Program-made: the position numbers and the translations under genes
Notes under the pieces: generated by a model
What the model was told of the DNA's origin: nothing
Seen by the model: only the letters and a program-made list of their open reading frames with translations
Database searches by the model: none
Part shown: in pieces, positions 50,076 through 59,067 of the stretch
Layout of the letters: each line of letters starts with the position of its first letter
Position numbering within the stretch: position 1 is the stretch's first letter
Source: Melghirimyces algeriensis
Lineage (GTDB): Bacteria; Bacillota; Bacilli; Thermoactinomycetales; DSM-45169
Direction: 5' to 3'
NCBI RefSeq assembly: GCF_900182565.1
Contig: NZ_FXTI01000008.1
Span: forward strand, 99,569-163,568
DNA length: 64,000 bases

Positions 50076-50852
50076 TCATGCCATCCCGATCCGGAACAGG
50101 CGACAGGCGTTCTCATATGTACGTTGTGCAATTTCTTCCAATGAAACCCCGCGCAGTTCCGCGATGGCTTCTGCCACCAGCCGGACATATCCCGATTCAT
50201 TGCGTTTTCCCCGATAGGGATGCGGAGCTAAATAGGGGCAATCGGTCTCCACCAATAAGCGGTCCAAAGGAACGCGTTTGGCAATCTCTTTTGGAAGCTG
50301 GGCGTTTTTAAAGGTGACCGGTCCACCCAATCCAATCATAAAGTTCATTTTTAAACACTGTTCTGCGGTATCCCAATCCCCACCGAAACAGTGCATCACT
50401 CCACCAATTTCTTCCGCCTTTTCTTCCCGAAGAATACGGATCACATCCTGATCCGCTTTTCGGTTATGAATGATAATCGGCATATTTAACTCGCGTGCCA
50501 AACGGATTTGCTGGCGAAAGAGATTCTCCTGAATCCTTTTGGGAGATTTGTCCCAATGATAATCTAATCCCATCTCTCCAATGGCAACCACCTTGGGGTG
50601 ATCTGCCAAAGATTCAATCCAGTCCAAATCCTCAGGCTGACAATCAATCGCATCAACGGGATGCCAACCCACGGCGGCATAGATCCAATCATACGTTTCC
50701 GCCAACTCCAATGTGGCTGTAATCGTCTCCCGGTTGAAACCAACATTGAGAATGCGACTGACCCCCATTTCCTCATGGGCGCGTTGAATCACTTCGGCCC
50801 GGTCCTTCGCAAATTGTTCATCATTTAAATGAGCATGGCTGTCAAATAACAT
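50076..50852 (-). CDS. tatD: TatD-family metal-dependent deoxyribonuclease
   Basis: Hydrolase of the TIM-barrel TatD family (YabD). The 258-residue protein has the metal ligands in FDSHAHLND, AIGEMGLDYHWD, IIIHNRKADQD, HCFGG and VETDCPYLAPHPYRGKRNE. AGGAGGGGA precedes ATG 50852. It follows lepB and metS, as yabD follows metS in Bacillus. Confidence 0.95.
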   Translation of the reverse strand: MLFDSHAHLNDEQFAKDRAEVIQRAHEEMGVSRILNVGFNRETITATLELAETYDWIYAAVGWHPVDAIDCQPEDLDWIESLADHPKVVAIGEMGLDYHWDKSPKRIQENLFRQQIRLARELNMPIIIHNRKADQDVIRILREEKAEEIGGVMHCFGGDWDTAEQCLKMNFMIGLGGPVTFKNAQLPKEIAKRVPLDRLLVETDCPYLAPHPYRGKRNESGYVRLVAEAIAELRGVSLEEIAQRTYENACRLFRIGMA

Positions 50853-50923
50853 ATTTCCCCTCCTGTATCCTCTGTAAAATAGGTTGTGACCATGTTTGAT
50901 TCAGGAGACCGGACTCACGCGTT

Positions 50924-51457
50924 TTATTCAAACAAAATCTTAAATTCGTTCAGGGGAAGAAGATTGACATCCGCCCGGCCCACGACCTCCGAGATCGGTA
51001 TGGGACCGATCTCCCTGCTGTCTGTACTGTTCCCCCGATTATCTCCCAATACAAACAAGTGTCCTTCTGGCACAACCTTTTCCTGCATGGTTTTCTTCGT
51101 CAGAGTCCCTTGGTAGGATTTTTTATTCGTATACGATTCTTTCAGCAGTTTGCCGTTTCGAAACACTTTGCCTTCTTTTAAAGCGATCCGATCCCCTGGC
51201 TTTCCGATCACCCGCTTGATAAAATCTCGGTTTTCAGCGGTGTGAAAAACAATAATATCCCCATAATCCGGTTCGGAAATATCATAAATCAACCGATTGA
51301 CAATTAAAAGCTCTTTGCCTTTAAATGTTGGATACATCGAGCTTCCATGGACTTCATAGGGAGCAAAAAGAAACGTTTTAATGATGAGGATAATGGATGC
51401 TGCAACCAGAATGGATACCATCCATTCACTGATAACACGCTTCACTTGTTTCCTCAA
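50924..51457 (-). CDS. lepB: type I signal peptidase
   Basis: Membrane protease that removes signal peptides. The 177-residue protein has one N-terminal membrane helix (about 12-29), the Ser nucleophile in VHGSSMYPTF, the Lys base in DFIKRVIGKPGD, and GHLFVLGDNRGNSTDSRE. Start codon is TTG 51457 with GGAGGGG nine bases before. Its location between metS and tatD is not as in B. subtilis. Confidence 0.93.
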   Translation of the reverse strand: MRKQVKRVISEWMVSILVAASIILIIKTFLFAPYEVHGSSMYPTFKGKELLIVNRLIYDISEPDYGDIIVFHTAENRDFIKRVIGKPGDRIALKEGKVFRNGKLLKESYTNKKSYQGTLTKKTMQEKVVPEGHLFVLGDNRGNSTDSREIGPIPISEVVGRADVNLLPLNEFKILFE

Positions 51458-51540
51458 TCAAACCCCTCCAAACCATCTTTTTTCATGACACATTTCTCCT
51501 CCCCAGCGTCCAATCCCTGCCACCTATGAGTTCTGTCCAA

Positions 51541-51568
51541 AAATAACAAGGCCCCCTGTGATGGGGGC
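51541..51568 (-). terminator. rho-independent terminator after metS
   Basis: Perfect 6-bp GC stem (51551-51556 with 51563-51568) followed by CTTGTTATTTTTG on the minus strand, 12 bases past the stop. Confidence 0.85.
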
Positions 51569-51579
51569 GGATATGGCCA

Positions 51580-53547
51580 TCATTTTACGCGTGTTCCATT
51601 GGGAATCTCTCCGGATACAGTGGAAAGAACCAACCGTTTCCCCTCGTTGGCCGCCAGGATCATTCCCTGGGACAACTCTCCACGCAGCTTGATCGGCTTT
51701 AGATTGGCAACCAACAATACCTTTTTCCCCAACAGATCCTGAGGGAGATAATGCTTGGCAATCCCGGAGACCACCTGCCGTTTTTCAAATCCGAGATCCA
51801 AACGAAGCTTTAAGAGACGGTCCGCTCCTTTCACTTTTTCCGCTTCCAGAATCTCAGCCACTCGAAGATCCACTTTGGAGAAGTCATCGATGGCAATCTC
51901 TTCTTCAAGATCCTTTGCCGATTCTTCTTCCTGTGGCTGTTTTTCCTGATCGGCAGATTCCACGGGCGTCCCACCCATCATAGAAACAATCGCTTTCGCC
52001 TCCTCTTCCACATCCAGGCGGGGAAACAGCGGCTTCCCTTTTTGGATGGAAGTGCCTGCGGGATAGGAACCGAAATGGTATAAACTGTCCCAGGAAGTGG
52101 CTTCTCCCTCAGAAAGGCCCAAACATTTCCACATACGGGCCGGGGTTTCCACCAAAAACGGCTGAATGAGAATGCTGACCATGCGCAGACTTTCCACAAC
52201 ATGATACAGTACGGAACCCAACCGATCTTTTTGATCGGGATTTTTGGCCAACTCCCAAGGCATCGTCTCTTCCAGATAACGATTGGTTCCGCGTACCAGT
52301 TCCCAAATGGAACCTAGCGCCACAGAAAATTGCAGCTGATCCATGGCTTTCTCCACCTTTTGCACAGTGGAGTGAGCCAATTGTTTCAATTTCTCATCCG
52401 CTTCAATCGTCTGATCCAAGCGCTCTGGCACCACACCTTCGGCATATTTTTTCACCATCGTCAGTGTCCGGTGCAACAGGTTCCCCAGATCATTGGCCAA
52501 GTCTGCATTAGCCCGCTCAATAAATCCTTCCGGGGTAAACACTCCATCATAGCCGAAGGGTACTTCTCTCAACAGATAGTAGCGAAGTACATCCAACCCG
52601 TAACGCTCAATTAGGGGGACAGGGTCTACCACATTCCCTTTGGATTTGGACATTTTCCCACCTTTCACTTGAAAAAAGCCATGACCAAACACCTTTTTGG
52701 GAAGTGGCAAATCCAATGCCATCAATATAATCGGCCAAATCACCGTATGGAAACGGACGATATCTTTTCCCACCAAATGAACATCGGCAGGCCAGTATGT
52801 TTGGTATTTGGAGTCATCCTCTGTTCCATAACCGAGAGCGGAAATATAGTTGGTTAAAGCATCGATCCAGACATACATCACATGTTTTGGATTTCCCGGA
52901 ACCGGAATCCCCCAGTCAAAGGTGGTACGGGATACGGCCAGGTCCTCCAATCCCGGTTTAATGAAGTTCTCGATCATTTCGTTTTTCCGGGACTCCGGCT
53001 GGATAAAATCAGGATTTTCTTCATAAACCTTCAACAGACGGTCCGCATATTTCCCCAGACGGAAAAAGTAGGACTCCTCACGTACTTTTTCCACTGAACG
53101 GGCGCAATCCGGACAATTCCCCTCGGATAACTGACGCTCCGTCCAAAATGTCTCGCACGGGGTACAATACCACCCTTCATACTCATCCAGATAGATATCC
53201 CCTTGATCAAGCAGTCGCTGAAATAGCTTTTGCGCAACTTTTTTATGCCGATCCTGTGTCGTTCGGATAAAATCATCATAGGAAATATCGAGCTTTTTCC
53301 ATAACTCCTGAATGCCTTGAACGACTCCATCCACAAACGGCTGTGGTTCGGTTCCTTCTTCCTTGGCCCGACGCTCAATCTTTTGCCCATGCTCATCCGT
53401 TCCGGTCAAATACATTACATTATATCCCTGCAAACGTTTAAAACGGGCCATTGCGTCTCCCGCTACGGTTGTATAGGCATGGCCAATATGCAATTTGTCA
53501 TTGGGATAATAAATCGGCGTTGTAATGTAGAAGGAAGGTTTGGTCAT
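51580..53547 (-). CDS. metG: methionyl-tRNA synthetase
   Basis: Charges tRNA-Met and initiator tRNA. The 655-residue protein has the class I HIGH site LHIGHAYTTVAGDA and the KMSKSKGN loop. It also has the zinc knuckle around CTPCETFW and CPDC, and a C-terminal tRNA-binding domain (residues about 550-655, FSKVDLRVAEILEAEKVKGAD). GAGGAG precedes ATG 53547. A T-box leader controls it. The genome's Met-tRNA genes lie at 22.4-22.8 kb. Confidence 0.97.
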   Translation of the reverse strand: MTKPSFYITTPIYYPNDKLHIGHAYTTVAGDAMARFKRLQGYNVMYLTGTDEHGQKIERRAKEEGTEPQPFVDGVVQGIQELWKKLDISYDDFIRTTQDRHKKVAQKLFQRLLDQGDIYLDEYEGWYCTPCETFWTERQLSEGNCPDCARSVEKVREESYFFRLGKYADRLLKVYEENPDFIQPESRKNEMIENFIKPGLEDLAVSRTTFDWGIPVPGNPKHVMYVWIDALTNYISALGYGTEDDSKYQTYWPADVHLVGKDIVRFHTVIWPIILMALDLPLPKKVFGHGFFQVKGGKMSKSKGNVVDPVPLIERYGLDVLRYYLLREVPFGYDGVFTPEGFIERANADLANDLGNLLHRTLTMVKKYAEGVVPERLDQTIEADEKLKQLAHSTVQKVEKAMDQLQFSVALGSIWELVRGTNRYLEETMPWELAKNPDQKDRLGSVLYHVVESLRMVSILIQPFLVETPARMWKCLGLSEGEATSWDSLYHFGSYPAGTSIQKGKPLFPRLDVEEEAKAIVSMMGGTPVESADQEKQPQEEESAKDLEEEIAIDDFSKVDLRVAEILEAEKVKGADRLLKLRLDLGFEKRQVVSGIAKHYLPQDLLGKKVLLVANLKPIKLRGELSQGMILAANEGKRLVLSTVSGEIPNGTRVK

Positions 53548-53572
53548 GAATCATCGCTCCTCATCTGAAAAC

Positions 53573-53850
53573 TAAAAAAACCTTCACCCAATCATGGGGC
53601 GAAAGGTTCTCCTCACGCGGTACCACCCAATTTCAGTGTCTCTTAAAAGACACCCTCTTTCAACATCATACTCGCCCGTTAACGCCGGTATACGCCCTTC
53701 CCTACACACCTATGAAGGCTTCAGGACGGGTTCTCGGAGGCCATGTTCACCCTTTGCGCCCATACCGGCTTTCACCTGCCCCGGCTCTCTGTCATGGGCT
53801 CGCCAGGTTACTCTTCCCCGTCATCAAATCACGAGGGATTTTCTTTTCAT
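53573..53850 (-). promoter_or_regulatory. T-box riboswitch of metS
   Basis: The leader contains the T-box core TGGGTGGTACCGCG (53616-53629). A terminator stem follows (AACCTTTCGCCC region, 53579-53608) and then a T run. Upstream is the long stem I with AGAGAG-type and GGTG-type conserved pieces. An ATG in the predicted specifier loop (in GTGAACATGG) fits methionine. Uncharged tRNA-Met would favour the antiterminator and switch on metS. Confidence 0.92.
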
Positions 53851-53852
53851 TC

Positions 53853-53882
53853 ATTATAGACAAAACGCTTTGTTTTGATCAA
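53853..53882 (-). promoter_or_regulatory. sigma-A promoter of the metS T-box transcript
   Basis: Minus strand: TTGATC (53877-53882), 18-base spacer, perfect TATAAT (53853-53858), just after the herA stop codon. Confidence 0.8.
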
Positions 53883-53910
53883 GGAAATGAAAGAAATCCA
53901 ACCATATCGC

Positions 53911-55761
53911 TCATCCACCGGAACGGACACGATCATAGCGGGTGGTAAAAGGGGATTCCTCCTTTATGATCTTACCCTCTGCCACCCAACGGTCCAATTC
54001 CTGTTTTAAACGGTCCACATCCCAATCCAAGCCACATTCCCGTTTTATACAACCAACCATATCCAAGAGATCGGTATCAAAAAGAGGCAGGCGCTGATCG
54101 ATGAGCTGAAGAACACGTTCATCTCTTTCTGCCTTAAATCGTTTCAACTCATCAAACGGATTGGAAACATGGGGGCTGTGTGTATAAGAGGCACGAATCC
54201 GGACAAGGACGGTTCGCCCGAATATTGCCGAGGAAATAAATGTATCGCCTGAGCGAAGGTAGGGAAGACGTTTTCCCTCTTCCGCAGTTAAATCGGTTTC
54301 CTCCCGCAAAGTGGCAATATCCGTTCCACGAACCGTTCGAAAGACACATTTGGTATTTAACTGGGCGGTAATCGTTTCATCCAACAAGGTGGGGCGCTGG
54401 GTAGCCAAAATCAGAAAGGAGCCGTATTTTCTTCCTTCCTGAGCGATCTCCTTTAAAATCCGTTTAGGCGGGGACTCCACTCCTTTGGGAGCAAAATTGT
54501 GGGCTTCATCCGTCACCGTGATAAAAGGAGGGAAAAATGTCCCTTCTTCCCCATTCATCCGTGCATCCTGATAATCTCTTCGTTTCCGGTATAAAGCTCC
54601 TATCACATAAGTGGAAAAAACCTGCAACACCCAGGAGGCTCCCTGAACAACTACCAGACGACCTTGTTCCAATCCCTGTTCAATCGGAACAATGTCCTGT
54701 TGAAATAATCCCGCCTTGTCCAAGCGGCTCAGCCTCCATTGAACCCCTTTGACAGAGGCGAGCGGAAGGGTTCCATACTGCTGATGCAGATCCATCAAGT
54801 CCTTAATCCGCTGTACATCTGTCGGTGTGAGATCCTCCTCTTTGAGTCGTCGCTTCAGTCCCTGCGCTCCCTCTTCAATCGCCTGAGCCACATTGTTCAA
54901 TCGGTCGCTGAAAGACGGATAGGAGTCCCGCCGTCGATGCAACGATTGAATGACATTGACCATTGATTCCGAGAGGTTTCCCCCAGCCGCTCCAATCAAG
55001 TCGATCACATCCCTTGTGGACAGATCGGAAAAGCGAATTCCCACCTCCTTTCCCACCTGAACGGATAACCATCGATCCTCAAAAGAAATGGCCTCTTGCG
55101 CCAACTCCTGATTTTTCTGTCCAAACTGCATCTCAAAATGGGGATCAAACACCAGGGTGGGAATGGAAAGCTTCATCAATTCCTCAAGCATCACGCGTAG
55201 ACCGAACGATTTTCCCGAACCGGACCCCCCAAAAACCCCAATATGAGGATATTGATGCATGGCCTGAATATCAAAAAGAAAAGGCACACCCCGTTGCGGA
55301 AGGATTTCCCCTTCCTCCAACAAATGCAATCGTTCCTTGAGATCCGTATCCACCGACTCCCCCAGGGACTCCGTTCCCCGAATTTCTCCCAGGATCAATC
55401 CTTCTTCCGGGGTGGTCTTCACCAACAGATGCCGAACCTCTTCAAACTGTGGACAACGGACTTCGCATCCCGTTCTGACCGGATGCGGAGCTTCGGAAAA
55501 CAAGCGCATCTTGGCGACATTCACTTCGTCCGATCCAATATCATAACCAATCTGCTCCAACGATCGAATCACTTCCGTATCCACCATCGATTTGTCCAGA
55601 CCCATGGGGATCAAACGGTTGTATGAAAGGGTCTCCACCACTTCTCCCTTCGGATTTCCAAGAACGGAGTCTTCAATCACTAAAATCTCGTTTATTCGAA
55701 ATTTCCGATCTTTGGATGCTACATACACTTCCTGTTGTGTGGTCACACCCACTATTTGCAT
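53911..55761 (-). CDS. herA: HerA-like DNA translocase/helicase
   Basis: Hexameric FtsK-HerA ATPase that drives DNA-end resection together with NurA. The 616-residue protein has an N-terminal HAS-type barrel (about 1-165), Walker A GVFGGSGSGKSFGL, a Walker B ending FITVTDEAHNFAP, and the sensor/arginine segment LATQRPTLLDETI. A small C-terminal domain with a winged-helix look follows (LDWDVDRLKQELDRWV). ATG 55761 follows GGAGGAG; the frame is open further only through the nurA end. Located 28 bases after nurA. Not part of the Bacillus order, where abrB and metS are neighbours. Confidence 0.85.
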   Translation of the reverse strand: MQIVGVTTQQEVYVASKDRKFRINEILVIEDSVLGNPKGEVVETLSYNRLIPMGLDKSMVDTEVIRSLEQIGYDIGSDEVNVAKMRLFSEAPHPVRTGCEVRCPQFEEVRHLLVKTTPEEGLILGEIRGTESLGESVDTDLKERLHLLEEGEILPQRGVPFLFDIQAMHQYPHIGVFGGSGSGKSFGLRVMLEELMKLSIPTLVFDPHFEMQFGQKNQELAQEAISFEDRWLSVQVGKEVGIRFSDLSTRDVIDLIGAAGGNLSESMVNVIQSLHRRRDSYPSFSDRLNNVAQAIEEGAQGLKRRLKEEDLTPTDVQRIKDLMDLHQQYGTLPLASVKGVQWRLSRLDKAGLFQQDIVPIEQGLEQGRLVVVQGASWVLQVFSTYVIGALYRKRRDYQDARMNGEEGTFFPPFITVTDEAHNFAPKGVESPPKRILKEIAQEGRKYGSFLILATQRPTLLDETITAQLNTKCVFRTVRGTDIATLREETDLTAEEGKRLPYLRSGDTFISSAIFGRTVLVRIRASYTHSPHVSNPFDELKRFKAERDERVLQLIDQRLPLFDTDLLDMVGCIKRECGLDWDVDRLKQELDRWVAEGKIIKEESPFTTRYDRVRSGG

Positions 55762-55789
55762 ATCAAATCTCCTCCACTCTGGACTGATG

Positions 55790-56746
55790 TTACAACACCC
55801 GGTCGCTTCGTTTGGGAACCAACAGACGATGACGCAGATCCGGGTCAATATGTTGTTCCACCAAAGCCGCCACCATCGAGTCTGTCACTCGAACCTCCCG
55901 ATCCACAATATCCAACCACAGAGGAATCCCCCTCCCCTGAACGGGAGTTAGGCTGTATATGAGACGAATCAGTTCTTCCTTTGCTTCGGACTGACTCTCC
56001 AATCCATCTACACCGACCGGTTGTGGATTCCGGGAAGGACATAGCACCGCCTTCCACAGGCCTGTTCCAACCGGGTCCATCTGTGACGAAAAGTAAACTT
56101 CCCCTGGTTTCATCGTTCCAAACAGAATATCTCTGTCCGAGTAGTGATCCCGTTCGGGAAACAGACTCCGTGCCAACCCCTTGGTTCCGATCTCTTCGGA
56201 AACCCCTGCTAAAAGGACATTTGACTGTTCTGCTTCCTGAACCAACCGTTCCCAAGCCTGAGCTTGATCAATTCGAAAGTGAAGGAGTGATCCATCCATT
56301 AACACCACGCGAGGCTTCCAACGGCGGACCGCTTCCAGAGCCACCTGAATCTCCAACCCAGCGAGGATTCGCCCCCGATTTTTCGCTTCCCGTGCCAACA
56401 CTCCATCTTCAGAATCCATTTCCCTGTCCAAAAGCGGGGTATAGAGATCCGCAGCCCAATGTTCTTCTCCCTGTGTACTTTTAGCCAAAGCCTGAAAAAT
56501 GGAAAGAATATGTGGATCTGCACCCGGAGTGGAGTTTACCGATCCATCCACTCCCACCAAGCAACGCCCATTCAGCCATTCCTTCATTTCTTCCCCTTTC
56601 CATTTCTGGAGAGGAAGAATCGATCCGATGGATTCCAACCGCTTGCGAATACTGGATGTATGAAACACCTCATTGGAATAAGCATTTCTGAGATCCCGAT
56701 TCGCTTCTTCCAGCTTTTGTTTTAACTCTTCCGATACGGGAAGCAA
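55790..56746 (-). CDS. nurA: NurA-domain nuclease
   Basis: 5'-3' nuclease partner of HerA. The 318-residue protein shows the two metal-site strands of the NurA fold, CLVGVDGSVNS near residue 65 and RVVLMDGSLLHF near residue 148. A further acidic strand, LWLDIVDREVR, follows near residue 275. A coiled N-terminal stretch precedes. Start is TTG 56746 with GGAGGGAG eight bases before. It leads the nurA-herA unit and is divergent from abrB. Confidence 0.82.
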   Translation of the reverse strand: MLPVSEELKQKLEEANRDLRNAYSNEVFHTSSIRKRLESIGSILPLQKWKGEEMKEWLNGRCLVGVDGSVNSTPGADPHILSIFQALAKSTQGEEHWAADLYTPLLDREMDSEDGVLAREAKNRGRILAGLEIQVALEAVRRWKPRVVLMDGSLLHFRIDQAQAWERLVQEAEQSNVLLAGVSEEIGTKGLARSLFPERDHYSDRDILFGTMKPGEVYFSSQMDPVGTGLWKAVLCPSRNPQPVGVDGLESQSEAKEELIRLIYSLTPVQGRGIPLWLDIVDREVRVTDSMVAALVEQHIDPDLRHRLLVPKRSDRVL

Positions 56747-56924
56747 TGCATCTCCCTCCCTTCTGTCTCAATCAGACAACCATTTCTTTCTAAGTGTACA
56801 AGAAAAAAATCCTTCCGGCACCCCGATTCGAAAAGAGAGCCATGATTGGTCTGGAATCCTTGGATTTGTTTTCTCAGACGAAGTGATGTTAAAAAATCTC
56901 CTTATGTTTATACAAACAGTGTTA

Positions 56925-56987
56925 TTGACTGTTATGGGAATCGTTGGTATGATGTTTTTAAGCTGTCATTGTCGAAATTTGACGGCT
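56925..56987 (+). promoter_or_regulatory. abrB promoter with downstream Spo0A boxes
   Basis: Plus strand: TTGACT (56925-56930), 17-base spacer, TATGAT (56948-56953). About ten bases past the likely start site lies a perfect Spo0A box TGTCGAA (56970-56976), followed by a weaker TGACGGC (56981-56987). Spo0A represses B. subtilis abrB from boxes in the same downstream position. Confidence 0.82.
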
Positions 56988-57038
56988 TGGAGACCAAGAC
57001 TAAAAAACAGATAAAAAAATTGAGAGGGGATATTCGCA

Positions 57039-57311
57039 ATGCTCAAATCTACCGGAATTGTTCGCAAAGTTGATGAATTGGGTCGTGTGGTCATTCCGAT
57101 TGAACTTCGTCGCACCCTGGGAATTGGAGAAAAGGACGCTCTTGAAATTTATGTCGACGGGGAACGAATTGTGCTGAAAAAGTACGAACCTGCTTGCATC
57201 TTCACCGGCGAAGTGGATGAAACTGTACGTTACAAAAGCAAAGTCGTCAGCAAAAAATGCATTGAAGAAATGTATCAACTGTTGAAGGAAGAAGAAGGCG
57301 TCAAGGCTTAA
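57039..57311 (+). CDS. abrB: transition-state regulator AbrB
   Basis: DNA-binding repressor of stationary-phase genes. The 90-residue protein has the swapped-hairpin N-terminal domain KSTGIVRKVDELGRVVIPIE, then LRRTLGIGEKDALEIYVDG, and a C-terminal dimer domain with the conserved CIFTGEVDE cysteine. GAGAGGGGA precedes ATG 57039. Divergent from nurA and convergent with rsmI. Confidence 0.96.
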   Translation: MLKSTGIVRKVDELGRVVIPIELRRTLGIGEKDALEIYVDGERIVLKKYEPACIFTGEVDETVRYKSKVVSKKCIEEMYQLLKEEEGVKA

Positions 57312-57385
57312 GACTTTGGAATGCAGGCAGTTATAAACACATATAAATTGGCCTAACTTTCAAATATTATCTGTATTTATGCCTC

Positions 57386-57413
57386 AAGGACCTCTTTGAC
57401 AGAGGTCCTTTTC
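57386..57413. terminator. terminator between abrB and rsmI
   Basis: Perfect 9-bp stem AAGGACCTC (57386-57394) with GAGGTCCTT (57402-57410), then TTCG on plus; the A-rich 5' side gives a T tail on minus too. Confidence 0.75.
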
Positions 57414-57446
57414 GTCATGGAAGCTTTTTAAGAGCGGTATATTTTA

Positions 57447-58328
57447 TCACATCTCATTTCGATGATAATCATTGTAAACCTCCCGTTTGGGAAGGTCACG
57501 CTCTTCTGCTGTAATCCTAATCGCTTCTTTTTTCGTTTTTCCACGATTTATATGCCAATTCACATGCTCACTCAATGTAAGGGATTCCCACCAGGATTCC
57601 ACTGACTCGCTTTCCTCTTTTTCATGTAAAGAAGCTCCTTCCACCACCACTGTCAGCTCCCCTTTGAGCGCATCCTTTTCAATCTGTTGAATACACTCAG
57701 ACACCGTTCCTCTCAGCCATTCTTCATGTTTTTTCGTCATCTCTCTGGCAATCGATATCCTTCGATCCCCCATGACGTGTAAAACATCCTTTAACATGGC
57801 ACGGATTCGATGAGGTGCCTCATAACAGACCAACGTGGCAGGAGTCTTTTCCCACTGTTTTAACGCTTTGATCCGTTTCTTTTGATTTCGGGGGAGAAAG
57901 CCAAGAAACAGAAAAGGCTGCACAGGGAAGCCTGAAACCACCACGGCACTCAGTGCTGCATTGGGTCCAGGTACAGGGATCACGGGAATTTCCATATGGA
58001 TCGCTTCTTTGATCAGCTCCTCTCCCGGATCAGAAATTCCTGGCATCCCTGCATCACTTACCAAGGCAATGTGTTCTCCCTTTTGCAACCTTTCTATCAA
58101 ACTGGGGAGGCGGGAAAATCGATTATGCTCATGATAGCTGATCACGGACACCGAGATCTCCAAATGAGAAAGCAACTTTCGCGTATGCCGGGTGTCCTCA
58201 CAAGCCACCAAATCCACTGATCCCAGTATTTCCTTTGCACGCTCACTGATATCTCCTAAATTTCCAATGGGTGTCCCCACAATGTATAAAACCCCTTCAT
58301 TGCATTCAAAACTCTTTTGACGTTTCAT
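57447..58328 (-). CDS. rsmI: 16S rRNA 2'-O-ribose C1402 methyltransferase
   Basis: Methylates C1402 in the decoding centre. The 293-residue tetrapyrrole-methylase-fold protein has YIVGTPIGNLGDISERA, VACEDTRHTRKLLSH, ALVSDAGMPGISDPG, the SAM segment VPGPNAALSA and ISIAREMTKKHEE. ATG 58328 follows GGAGAAAGG and overlaps the GIY-YIG gene by 23 bases. yabC-yazA order as in Bacillus. Confidence 0.95.
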   Translation of the reverse strand: MKRQKSFECNEGVLYIVGTPIGNLGDISERAKEILGSVDLVACEDTRHTRKLLSHLEISVSVISYHEHNRFSRLPSLIERLQKGEHIALVSDAGMPGISDPGEELIKEAIHMEIPVIPVPGPNAALSAVVVSGFPVQPFLFLGFLPRNQKKRIKALKQWEKTPATLVCYEAPHRIRAMLKDVLHVMGDRRISIAREMTKKHEEWLRGTVSECIQQIEKDALKGELTVVVEGASLHEKEESESVESWWESLTLSEHVNWHINRGKTKKEAIRITAEERDLPKREVYNDYHRNEM

Positions 58329-58587
58329 CCGCCTTTCTCCTTCCGATTAACGCCATTTTTCGTTTTCGATCCATTTGCTTAATTTCCCGTTCCCTGGAAA
58401 GTGCCTGGGATTTATTGAGTCCTTCCTCGGTCCATCTCAGGACAAACGGTCCGCGCCCTCTCGTATATTTGGCTCCAGTCCCATCCTGATGTTGCTTCAT
58501 TCTCCTGGAAAGGTTGTTTGTAATCCCTGTATACAGCGTTCCGTCACTGCATTCCAAAATATATACGGTATAATTGTTGTTTTCCAT
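58306..58587 (-). CDS. GIY-YIG-domain protein (YazA/UPF0213)
   Basis: Small single-domain GIY-YIG nuclease-like protein, 93 residues. YTVYILECSDGTLYTGITNN contains the GIY-YIG-type strands (here VYI and YTG), and RRMKQHQDGTGAKYTRGRGP and ALSREREIKQ carry the conserved Arg and Glu. Function in vivo unknown. ATG 58587 after GGGAAAG fits the family start; in-frame ATG 58596 is possible. Confidence 0.88.
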   Translation of the reverse strand: MENNNYTVYILECSDGTLYTGITNNLSRRMKQHQDGTGAKYTRGRGPFVLRWTEEGLNKSQALSREREIKQMDRKRKMALIGRRKADETSKEF

Positions 58588-58624
58588 CTTTCCCATCCAA
58601 TCCGTCCGCTTAACGGTTTTAAAC

Positions 58625-58656
58625 TGAAAAATAAAGTGCCGGATCTCCGGCACTTT
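58625..58656 (-). terminator. rho-independent terminator after yabA
   Basis: Perfect 10-bp stem with 4-base loop (58633-58642 with 58647-58656) then ATTTTTC on the minus strand; it begins inside the yabA stop codon. Confidence 0.85.
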
Positions 58657-59008
58657 ATTTTTCCTCCTGGGATGTTTTACTCAAAAACGAGAGACAAAAC
58701 AGACAGTCTTCATTGCTGCGCAAATTGCCATAGTGCACATTGCAGATGTGGAAACCTTCATGATAGAGTCGAGCCAGGTTGTCATGTCCTTCTCCAGCTT
58801 TATCACCGGGGTCCGGATCATCCGATTGTTCTCTGGAGTTTTGTTGCTCCAGCAGTTGCTCCTTCAGCGCTTCATTTTCCAAAACCAGACGGGTATTCTC
58901 TTCCAGCATCTGTACGATTTGCTCTTTCAGTCCACCTAATTCTTTATACAATTCCCCGATTTTATCATCGATCTGGGTCATCCGGGATAAAATGGCCTGT
59001 TTGTCCAA
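58655..59008 (-). CDS. yabA: replication-initiation control protein YabA
   Basis: Binds DnaA and DnaN and limits new rounds of replication. The 117-residue protein has an N-terminal leucine-zipper coiled coil (about 8-55) and the C-terminal zinc-binding domain GHDNLARLYHEGFHICNVHYG with CLFC. Start is set at TTG 59008, with GAGGTG before it, because B. subtilis YabA starts at the same MDK position; GTG 59017 is the alternative. Confidence 0.93.
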   Translation of the reverse strand: MDKQAILSRMTQIDDKIGELYKELGGLKEQIVQMLEENTRLVLENEALKEQLLEQQNSREQSDDPDPGDKAGEGHDNLARLYHEGFHICNVHYGNLRSNEDCLFCLSFLSKTSQEEK

Positions 59009-59067
59009 GCCCCCCACCTCAAATCACCCGCTGTCTCTTCAGGATCACCCAAGGCTTTCCCGTAGGT

